From positions 1 through 6,697 of the forward strand of contig CANGIH010000136.1 of assembly GCA_947453875.1 (NCBI GenBank): DNA of 6,697 nucleotides. The letters run 5' to 3'. This document shows, piece by piece, positions 1 to 6,697 of this stretch. The notes under the pieces were generated by a model. It had not been told where the DNA came from. It did not search any database and saw nothing but the letters and a program-made list of their open reading frames with translations. How positions within the stretch are numbered: the stretch's first letter is position 1; every line of letters begins with the position of its first letter. This stretch comes from Planctomycetaceae bacterium (lineage in GTDB: Bacteria; Planctomycetota; Planctomycetia; Pirellulales; UBA1268). Position numbers and translations under genes: made by a program.

Positions 1-2622
<2,622 letters not shown>

Positions 2623-2828
2623 GGAGTGGCCGGAGGGAGCGGGTGGGGGAAACGTCGTGGAAAGGTGGGGACGCAGGCGGGGAAACGCGTCGACCGCGGG
2701 GCGGGGCAGGTTGCGGGCAAACGCGCAAACCCTACCATCCGGCACGCGGTTCCATCAACGAACGGCTACAATTCCCGTGGCTGGAGTGCCTTGCCGGCCC
2801 CTCCCCCATCCCTCCTCCGGAAGCTCCG
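2623..2828. promoter_or_regulatory. Divergent carB / ahpD intergenic region with weak promoter candidates
   Basis: This 206-base spacer separates the divergent starts of carB and the ahpD-like gene, so both promoters should lie in it. For the plus strand the best -10 is TACAAT at 2767-2772 (5 of 6 to consensus), with no convincing -35 at 16-18 bases. For the minus strand a weak pair is TTGATG (plus-strand 2753-2758) and TAGGGT (2729-2734) with an 18-base spacer. The ahpD start at 2829 has a modest Shine-Dalgarno GGAAG at 2819-2823, five bases upstream. I see no riboswitch or attenuator structure that I recognise. These are pattern matches only. Confidence 0.35.
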
Positions 2829-3368
2829 ATGTCGATCGCCACCCCCGCCCTCGACGCCCTCCGCGACACCCTCCCGGACGATCTGAAGGACATCCGCCTC
2901 AATCTGGCAAGCGTCCTCTCCGGCGAGAACCTCACCCCGGCCCAGGCCTTCGGCACGGCGCTGGCCTCCGCCCGCTTCCTCCGGTCGAGGCCGCTTGTCG
3001 ATGCCCTCGAAAGCGACATCCGCGCAGGTCTCGGCGACGCCGCCCCGCCGATCCTCTCCGACGCCCTCGCCGCCGCGGGGCTGATGGCGATGAACACCGT
3101 CTACTACCGCTTTCGTCATATGATCCGCAAGGAAAGCTACGACGCCCGCCCCCCCCGCCTGCGGATGAGCCGGATGATCCAACCAGCCACGAGCAAGCTC
3201 GACTTCGAACTGATGAGCCTGGCTTGCGCGGCACTGGCCGGCTGCGAACTGTGCATCCAGAACCACGAGAAGAGCCTGTTGCATGTCGGTGCAAGCGAGG
3301 ATGCCTGCCACGACGCGGTGCGGATCGCGGCGGTCGTCTCGGCGGCCGCCTGTGGGATCTCGACATGA
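2829..3368 (+). CDS. ahpD: AhpD-like alkylhydroperoxidase (carboxymuconolactone decarboxylase fold)
   Basis: A 179-residue protein, close to the usual 175-180 of AhpD. In mycobacteria AhpD is a small disulfide reductase that regenerates the peroxiredoxin AhpC. The all-helical family core is visible: an N-terminal DDLKDIRLNLASVL segment, a central MAMNTVYYRF helix, LRMSRMIQP, then FELMSLACAALAGCELCIQNHEKSL. The redox pair is Cys139/Cys142 (CxxC), with His146 four residues after the second Cys and Glu127 twelve before the first; these match the M. tuberculosis catalytic spacing from memory. The residue between the cysteines equivalent to M. tuberculosis His132 is Leu141, so the proton relay may differ. 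ATG 2829 is chosen for family length and a GGAAG ribosome site. The gene overlaps the next by four bases (ATGA). No ahpC is present in the window, so the partner peroxidase is unknown. Confidence 0.9.
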   Translation: MSIATPALDALRDTLPDDLKDIRLNLASVLSGENLTPAQAFGTALASARFLRSRPLVDALESDIRAGLGDAAPPILSDALAAAGLMAMNTVYYRFRHMIRKESYDARPPRLRMSRMIQPATSKLDFELMSLACAALAGCELCIQNHEKSLLHVGASEDACHDAVRIAAVVSAAACGIST

Positions 3369-4684
3369 ATCCCCGGGCGAGCGAGGTGTCGGCGGCTGTG
3401 GGCCTGTTCCGGCTGCGGCTACTCCGGCCTCCGTTCCAGCCTGTTCTCCGCCTCCTGTTGATCGTGGCGACGGCGATGTCCACGATCGCCCTTGCCGAAC
3501 CGGCGCCGACCATCGTCCGCCTCCAGATCTTCAACCGCTCGGCCGAGCCGGCGGAAATCGTCGCGATTGGTCCGGATGGCGCGCGGACCCCTGCCGGGGA
3601 AGTGGCTCCTGGCGGCAACACCATCCTCGTCGCCCCCTCCGGTCAGGACTATTTGATCGTCGGGAGGGAGAGCGGCGCTGAGGAGCAGACGACCGCGAGC
3701 CAGCCGGTCCAGGCGTTCGTGTTCCGGCCGCTGCCCGGCTCAGGCGATAACGCGCCGGAGCCGGTGGCTGAGGGACGGGTGATCCCCCCACCGCCTTCAC
3801 TGAAGATCGCTTCTTTTCATGCCAAATACACAACCGCCCAAGGCTTTCCAATCGTCGCCTCGGCGCGGGTCAGCGACTTCGCCCTCCTCGAGGCAGCGCA
3901 TCTGGTGAGCGCCATGCTCGCAGCCCGTCCCGACGTCCGCCGGGCGCTTGTCGCCTCAGGGGCGCGGCTGTGCATCATCGGCCATGATGAATACACGACC
4001 GACCTGCCGGAGTTCGCCTTTCTCGCCGCGGAACCGCAGCCTGAATTCCCCGGCATCTCCGGCCGCGACTTCTGGGACGCCCGCGCCCGCGGCACGGGGG
4101 GCAGCGAGACCGATCCCTACTGCTCCTGTGGCGAGGAGAACCTGCTGGCATATGAGGGCGACCCCTACGCCGCCGAGTGCATCCTGATCCACGAGTTCGC
4201 CCACGCCATCCACCTCCGCGGGATGACGAATGTTGATCCCTCGTTCGATGGCCGGCTCCGGGCCGCCTACGACGCCGCCATGCGCGACGGCCTGGGGAAG
4301 GGGAAGTACGCGGCGGTGAATCACCACGAGTATTTCGCCGAGGGGGTGCAGAGCTGGTTCGACAACAACCGCGTCGACGATCACGACCACAACCATGTCC
4401 ACCTCCGCAGCCAGCTGGTCGACTACGATCCACGCCTCGCCGCCCTCTGCCGCGAGGTCTTCGGTGACACCGAACTCCGCTACACGAAGCCTGCCACCCG
4501 CCTCACCGGCCACCTGACCGGCTACGATCCGGCGGCGGCACCGCGATTTGCCTGGCCCGACCGGCTCGAACGGGCCCAGCGGGAGATCCTCCGGCAGGCG
4601 GAGGCCCGATCGAAGCAGGCGGAGGCCGCGGCGGACGGGCCCGACGAGCCCCCAGTTCCCCCGAATCTCGAGGAGCGACGATGA
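3365..4684 (+). CDS. Secreted zinc metallopeptidase: VHL-beta-like domain plus anthrax-lethal-factor-like (M34/ATLF-type) catalytic domain
   Basis: A 439-residue predicted exported peptidase. Seen: a basic N-terminus, a hydrophobic stretch at about 30-43 (LLLIVATAMSTIALA) and a likely signal-peptidase cut after ALA at 44. Residues about 50-102 (VRLQIFNRSAEP ... YLIVG) resemble the VHL beta domain, with the FxNRS turn, a DG turn and a PGG before the last strands. The catalytic part, roughly 145-375, has HEFAHAIH (zinc ligands His276 and His280, base Glu277). Then comes Tyr315-x3-Asn319-x2-Glu322-Tyr-Phe-Ala-Glu, which lines up from memory with lethal factor Tyr728, Asn732 and Glu735-FFAE. Glu322 is thus the predicted third zinc ligand, making it a gluzincin. 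A His/Asp-rich patch (DDHDHNHVH, 338-346) and a charged C-tail follow. It overlaps both neighbours by ATGA. The long n-region means a GTG inside (for example 3386) could be the true start. The substrate is unknown; nothing shows it is a toxin. Confidence 0.85.
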   Translation: MNPRASEVSAAVGLFRLRLLRPPFQPVLRLLLIVATAMSTIALAEPAPTIVRLQIFNRSAEPAEIVAIGPDGARTPAGEVAPGGNTILVAPSGQDYLIVGRESGAEEQTTASQPVQAFVFRPLPGSGDNAPEPVAEGRVIPPPPSLKIASFHAKYTTAQGFPIVASARVSDFALLEAAHLVSAMLAARPDVRRALVASGARLCIIGHDEYTTDLPEFAFLAAEPQPEFPGISGRDFWDARARGTGGSETDPYCSCGEENLLAYEGDPYAAECILIHEFAHAIHLRGMTNVDPSFDGRLRAAYDAAMRDGLGKGKYAAVNHHEYFAEGVQSWFDNNRVDDHDHNHVHLRSQLVDYDPRLAALCREVFGDTELRYTKPATRLTGHLTGYDPAAAPRFAWPDRLERAQREILRQAEARSKQAEAAADGPDEPPVPPNLEERR

Positions 4685-6036
4685 CGATCCAGGAGAGTGA
4701 CACCGACGGCGGTCGCCGCCCCGGTCCGGGCCGCACCGTCGACGAGATTCTCGCCTCGGCCACCGAGGAGGGCCGGTCCACGCTCAAGGTGCTCGGGGAG
4801 CTCGTCGGCAACGAGCCGGCCTCCGTGGCCTCGCCGGCCCAGTTCGCCACGCGGCATCTGCGGATCGACCCGCTCGCGCTTGCCAGCACGCGGTTCACCG
4901 GGCCGTCGACGTCGCTTTCGATCCTCGGCAACCTGCTCCGGCTGGAGATGGAGAAGCATGGCGAGCGGGTTGTCATCGGTTCGCCCGGCGACGGCCTCCC
5001 CCCCACCTGGTCGCAGCTCGATCTCGGCCTCGACGAGCGCGGCATCAACCGCCAGGTGACGGTGCCCGGCCGGTTGGTGGCCTTCTTCCCAGCCGGCACG
5101 CTCGCCCCGGCGGGGCTGTGCATCCTCGTTGATGACCGCCACTGGTCGCGGGAATTCGCCATCCTCTCCTCGACCACGGACAAGTCGGTCGCCGAGACGC
5201 TCCTGGCGTCGTTCCGCGAGCGGCTGAAATCGCCCGACAATCCGCTCCGCGGCCGCGTCCTCCAGGCCAGCGTCGCCGACGGCTGCATCCGTGTCGGCGT
5301 CAGCCCTGCGATCGACAGCCGCCGCGAGGGGCTGATCCTCCCGGAGGAGGTGTGGCGCGAGATCGACGTCTTCCTCGCCGCCGCCACGACGAGGCGCGAT
5401 CTCCTCCGCTCGCTCGGCCTGGGCACCAACCGCGGCCTCCTCGTGGCCGGCCCGCCGGGCGTCGGCAAGACGCACCTTGTCCGCGTGATCGCCGCGAGCC
5501 TCGTCGGCCAGTACACGACGATCCTCGCCGACGCCGGGTCGATGCGGCATGCGCTCGCCGATCTCTATGCCGAGAGCGACACCTTCGGGCCGACGCTCGT
5601 CGTCCTCGACGACATCGATCTCGTCCTCGGCCACCGCGATGCCGGGGGCGACAACTCGAGCTTGGCCGACTTCCTCGCCACGCTCGACGGCGTCCGCCAG
5701 CGTGAAGACGTCCTCACGATCGCCACGACGAACGACCCGAAGTCGCTCGACCCAGCGGCCCAGCGCTCGAGCCGCTTCGACATGATCGTCTCGCTGCCGA
5801 TGCCCGATGCCGCGTCACGGGCGGCGATCCTCGGCCGGCATCTGGTGCCACTCGGCCTTCCGATCGATCTCCACGCCATGGCGGAGCATCTCGAGGGGGC
5901 GACCGGCGCGGATGTCCGCGAGGTGGTCCGCCGGGCGATCCTCGAACATGGCAGCTCGTTCACCCAGGTCCAGCTCACCGACATCGCCCTCTCCGGCCGG
6001 TGGCGGGCCAACGTCAACCGGCGGAAGTATCTCTGA
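4681..6036 (+). CDS. AAA+ ATPase, Ycf46/SpoVK/Vps4-like
   Basis: A 451-residue single-ring AAA+ protein, presumably cytoplasmic (no signal or membrane segment). Residues 1-245 form an N-terminal region I do not recognise in detail; it ends with NPLRGRVLQAS and LILPEEVWREID, a pattern I associate with bacterial CDC48-class ATPases. The ATPase core shows Walker A GPPGVGKT (257-264), Walker B LVVLDDID (306-313), sensor-1 ATTN (348-351), the second region of homology LDPAAQRSSRFD with arginine-finger candidates Arg362/Arg365, and a sensor-2-like GADVREVVRRA (409-419). The Walker B position after Asp310 is Asp311 instead of the usual Glu; the acidic pair is kept but hydrolysis could be slower. ATG 4681 overlaps the protease stop by four bases. 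The protease carries an export signal, so the two proteins probably sit in different compartments; a joint role is unclear. Confidence 0.9.
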   Translation: MTIQESDTDGGRRPGPGRTVDEILASATEEGRSTLKVLGELVGNEPASVASPAQFATRHLRIDPLALASTRFTGPSTSLSILGNLLRLEMEKHGERVVIGSPGDGLPPTWSQLDLGLDERGINRQVTVPGRLVAFFPAGTLAPAGLCILVDDRHWSREFAILSSTTDKSVAETLLASFRERLKSPDNPLRGRVLQASVADGCIRVGVSPAIDSRREGLILPEEVWREIDVFLAAATTRRDLLRSLGLGTNRGLLVAGPPGVGKTHLVRVIAASLVGQYTTILADAGSMRHALADLYAESDTFGPTLVVLDDIDLVLGHRDAGGDNSSLADFLATLDGVRQREDVLTIATTNDPKSLDPAAQRSSRFDMIVSLPMPDAASRAAILGRHLVPLGLPIDLHAMAEHLEGATGADVREVVRRAILEHGSSFTQVQLTDIALSGRWRANVNRRKYL

Positions 6037-6042
6037 GCGAGC

Positions 6043-6077
6043 CGGACGCCGCGGTGACGGCGGCGGCGGACCGTCCG
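6043..6077 (+). terminator. GC-rich hairpin after the AAA+ gene (no U-tract)
   Basis: CGGACGCCGC (6043-6052) can pair with GCGG (6066-6069) and CGTCCG (6072-6077), giving about ten G-C-rich pairs with a two-base bulge (6070-6071). It begins seven bases after the stop codon. There is no T-run after it, so it is not a canonical intrinsic terminator; it may instead protect the mRNA 3' end, assist factor-dependent termination, or be an accident of high GC. It also occupies the place where a -35 for the next promoter would sit. Confidence 0.3.
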
Positions 6078-6080
6078 ATC

Positions 6081-6095
6081 TATAATCCTCTTATG
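6081..6095 (+). promoter_or_regulatory. TATAAT promoter element for a leaderless small ORF
   Basis: A perfect TATAAT stands at 6081-6086 in otherwise very GC-rich sequence. Seven bases downstream, where transcription would normally begin, is the A of ATG 6093-6095, and no Shine-Dalgarno precedes it. This geometry fits a leaderless transcript. No good -35 is present at 16-18 bases (the region is CGG-rich), so an alternative sigma factor or an activator may be involved. Confidence 0.5.
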
Positions 6096-6338
6096 TGTCC
6101 CTCCGACCCCGATCCCGTCGCTGGCCCCCCAGACCTCTTCGCCGCGCGGCGGGAGCATCAGCGGCGCCGCGCGATGGCACTCACGCCCGCGGAGCGTCTG
6201 GCGAAAATGGATGCCCTGATCGCCGATGCTTGGCGGCTCCTGGAACGCAACCCGACGGCACTCCGCCACTTCGTGCAACGCAACCATCGCATGCGTTCGA
6301 TATCGACCGCGGACGCCCTCGATCTCGCTTCGGAATGA
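6093..6338 (+). CDS. Small conserved-type hypothetical protein (81 aa)
   Basis: Function not recognised. The protein has a polar, proline-rich start, a basic helix (ARREHQRRRAMAL, 18-30), LTPAERLAKMDALIADAWRLLE (30-51) and then NPTALRHFVQRNHRMRSI (53-70). This 'ltPaERL... W.lL...P.a..hF..RNh..R' pattern resembles short planctomycete proteins often found near nucleotidyltransferase or toxin-antitoxin genes; that is from memory. It is probably helical and cytoplasmic, with no membrane segment. ATG 6093 is chosen because a perfect -10 sits just upstream and because the earlier in-frame ATG (6000) would overlap the AAA+ gene in another frame. No partner gene follows on the plus strand before cas9. 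A role in the CRISPR locus is possible but unsupported. Confidence 0.65.
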   Translation: MCPSDPDPVAGPPDLFAARREHQRRRAMALTPAERLAKMDALIADAWRLLERNPTALRHFVQRNHRMRSISTADALDLASE

Positions 6339-6344
6339 TTCCGA
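6330..6344. repeat. Short perfect inverted repeat across the small-ORF stop
   Basis: TCGGAAT-G-ATTCCGA is a 15-base palindrome with a one-base centre; the stop codon TGA (6336-6338) lies inside it. As RNA it could form only a five-pair hairpin with a five-base loop. It has no T-run and no known match that I recognise. It could be a protein-binding site or chance. Confidence 0.35.
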
Positions 6345-6403
6345 CGCACGAGAGATGTGACCACTCCCGCAAGGGCTCGTAATGCCCGCCGATGGGTAGG
6401 CGC

Positions 6404-6442
6404 AAAAAAAAGCCGCAGGCCGTGGGTCACACGGGCTACGGC
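6404..6442 (-). terminator. Strong intrinsic terminator ending the tracrRNA candidate
   Basis: Read on the minus strand: GCCGTAG (6442-6436), a C/C mismatch, CCGTG, loop TGACC, CACGG, then CTGCGGC (6418-6412), followed at once by eight T (6411-6404). The outer stem contains one G-U pair on the minus strand. The same position is a C/A mismatch on the plus strand, and the plus strand has the run of A before the stem, not T after it. The terminator therefore works in the minus direction only. It implies an RNA gene to its right, since no minus-strand protein gene ends here. Confidence 0.85.
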
Positions 6443-6510
6443 GGTCGTCTTTCGACGGTGCCTGCGATTTCTCTTGTTGCGTGAAACCGCGGGCCGAGAT
6501 CGATTACACT
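6404..6510 (-). ncRNA. Candidate tracrRNA, divergent from cas9
   Basis: A predicted RNA of about 107 nt, from A at 6510 (seven bases after the -10) to the U-tract. A tracrRNA pairs with pre-crRNA repeats, enables RNase III processing and anchors the guide in Cas9. In order: a 5' part (6510 to about 6463) that would hold the anti-repeat, including CGCAACAAGAGAAATCGCA; then a hairpin GGC-ac-CGUC-GAAA-GACG-acc-GCC (6462-6440) whose layout resembles the nexus of type II-C tracrRNAs such as Neisseria's; then the terminator hairpin, usual as the 3' module. Position beside cas9, size, own promoter and terminator all fit. The anti-repeat cannot be proved because no CRISPR repeat is in the window. The alternative is another small RNA or an antisense leader regulator. 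Confidence 0.65.
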
Positions 6511-6531
6511 CCCACCTTTATGGGGTGGTAG
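6509..6531. promoter_or_regulatory. Dyad centred on the tracrRNA -10 (possible operator)
   Basis: CT-C-CCACC (6509-6516) and GGTGG-T-AG (6524-6531) are inverted around a seven-base centre, TTTATGG, with one mismatch per arm pair. The centre contains the minus-strand -10 (6517-6522), and the left arm covers the predicted start site. This is the geometry of a repressor operator. Bound protein could control the RNA, and possibly cas9 expression as well. No regulator is identified. Confidence 0.4.
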
Positions 6532-6545
6532 ACCCTTCCTGTCAA
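6517..6545 (-). promoter_or_regulatory. Sigma-70-type promoter for the tracrRNA candidate
   Basis: On the minus strand a perfect -35 TTGACA (plus-strand 6540-6545) is followed after exactly 17 bases by CATAAA (6517-6522; four of six to consensus, keeping the key A at position 2). A purine start at 6510 lies seven bases further. It points away from cas9 and into the RNA that ends at the intrinsic terminator near 6404. No protein ORF starts behind it with a ribosome site. Confidence 0.75.
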
Positions 6546-6585
6546 GCACCGCCTTTCCGCTGACTATTTCCGCTCGCCTCGGGCC

Positions 6586-6593
6586 AGGAGGAG
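6586..6593 (+). promoter_or_regulatory. Shine-Dalgarno site fixing the GTG start of cas9
   Basis: AGGAGGAG lies five bases before GTG 6599-6601. It is the strongest ribosome site in the window, whereas the other genes have weak or no such sites. It decides the non-ATG start, as there is no in-frame ATG nearby upstream. Confidence 0.8.
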
Positions 6594-6598
6594 ACGCA

Positions 6599-6697
6599 GT
6601 GCATCGACTCGCATTCGACATCGGATCGAATTCCGTCGGTTCGGCATGGATCGATACCGAAAACGGGACGATCACCACTGGCACCTCGGTTTTTCCA
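6599..6697 (+). CDS. cas9: Cas9 endonuclease, first 33 codons (cut by right window edge)
   Basis: RNA-guided DNA endonuclease of type II CRISPR-Cas. Only the N-terminus is visible: after GTG come HRLAFDIGSNSVGSAWID (2-19) and a TGTSVFP ending at 33. This is the RuvC-I motif at the very N-terminus, with Asp7 as the predicted catalytic aspartate, followed by the G-x-x-x-F-P element that follows it in Cas9 proteins. The 'GSAW' form in place of 'GWA' is a variant; I think it occurs in some type II-C-like Cas9s, but subtype cannot be set from 33 residues. The main alternative is an ASKHA phosphatase (Ppx/GppA also has DIGSNS); the GSAW and FP parts, plus the adjacent tracrRNA candidate, favour Cas9. 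I counted 54 of 99 bases as G/C, below the neighbouring genes. Confidence 0.85.
   Translation, partial: MHRLAFDIGSNSVGSAWIDTENGTITTGTSVFP

Noticed and set aside
6373..6387. GGGC-TCGTAAT-GCCC hairpin as a terminator for the small ORF
   Set aside because: Only four pairs and no T-run after it.
6505..6510. TACACT as a -10 for a plus-strand cas9 promoter
   Set aside because: Only four of six matches and no -35 at 16-18 bases. The cas9 promoter is left unassigned.
6357..6563. 68-codon plus-strand frame across the RNA gene
   Set aside because: No Shine-Dalgarno, no recognisable domain, and it runs through the terminator and promoter of the minus-strand RNA.
6339..6598. CRISPR repeats or degenerate repeat-spacer units
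   Set aside because: I found no direct repeat of 20 or more bases in this stretch or elsewhere in the window. The array, if present, lies outside.
6436..6684. 82-codon minus-strand frame antisense to cas9
   Set aside because: No ribosome site and no recognisable domain. The minus-strand promoter at 6517-6545 would start inside it, which fits an RNA gene rather than this ORF.
6599..6697. Reading the partial gene as Ppx/GppA or another ASKHA ATPase
   Set aside because: DIGSNS is shared, but those enzymes continue with a different strand (RLVV-like), whereas here GSAWID and TGTSVFP follow the Cas9 pattern and a tracrRNA-like gene adjoins. It is not fully excluded.

Overview
The window looks like chromosomal DNA from a high-GC bacterium, most likely a planctomycete. 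The reasons are strongly GC-ending codons, weak or absent Shine-Dalgarno sequences at several starts, a secreted protein with a VHL-beta-like domain, and a small 'RNH' protein of a kind I associate with planctomycetes. This assignment comes from family memory, not from a search.

Layout. (1) Positions 1-2622, minus strand: carB, the large subunit of carbamoyl-phosphate synthetase, cut by the left window edge after 874 codons. (2) 2623-2828: a short divergent intergenic region. (3) 2829-6036, plus strand: a tightly packed three-gene unit. It holds an AhpD-type CxxC peroxidase-system protein, a secreted zinc metallopeptidase with an anthrax-lethal-factor-like active site and an N-terminal VHL-beta-like domain, and a cytoplasmic AAA+ ATPase. 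Both junctions are ATGA overlaps, so the genes are probably translationally coupled. (4) 6037-6338: a GC-rich hairpin, a perfect TATAAT hexamer and an 81-codon small ORF whose ATG falls where transcription should start, suggesting a leaderless mRNA. (5) 6339-6697: a less GC-rich segment that opens a type II CRISPR-Cas locus. Only the first 33 codons of cas9 (GTG start, strong Shine-Dalgarno) are inside the window, including the RuvC-I motif.

The main discovery candidate is an unannotated RNA gene on the minus strand between the small ORF and cas9, transcribed divergently from cas9. It has a perfect -35 (TTGACA), a 17-nt spacer and a CATAAA -10 at 6517-6545. The predicted transcript is about 107 nt (6510 down to 6404) and carries a GAAA-capped hairpin resembling a tracrRNA nexus. 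It ends in an intrinsic terminator with an eight-U tract. Its size, position and architecture are those of a tracrRNA. No CRISPR repeats lie in the window, so the anti-repeat cannot be verified here. A prediction for the repeat sequence is given. A dyad centred on the -10 suggests the promoter may be controlled.

How the genes relate. carB is housekeeping pyrimidine/arginine biosynthesis and independent of the rest. The ahpD-protease-AAA+ unit is co-expressed by layout, but its joint role is not known to me. The tracrRNA candidate and cas9 would act together: the RNA pairs with pre-crRNA repeats and loads Cas9.
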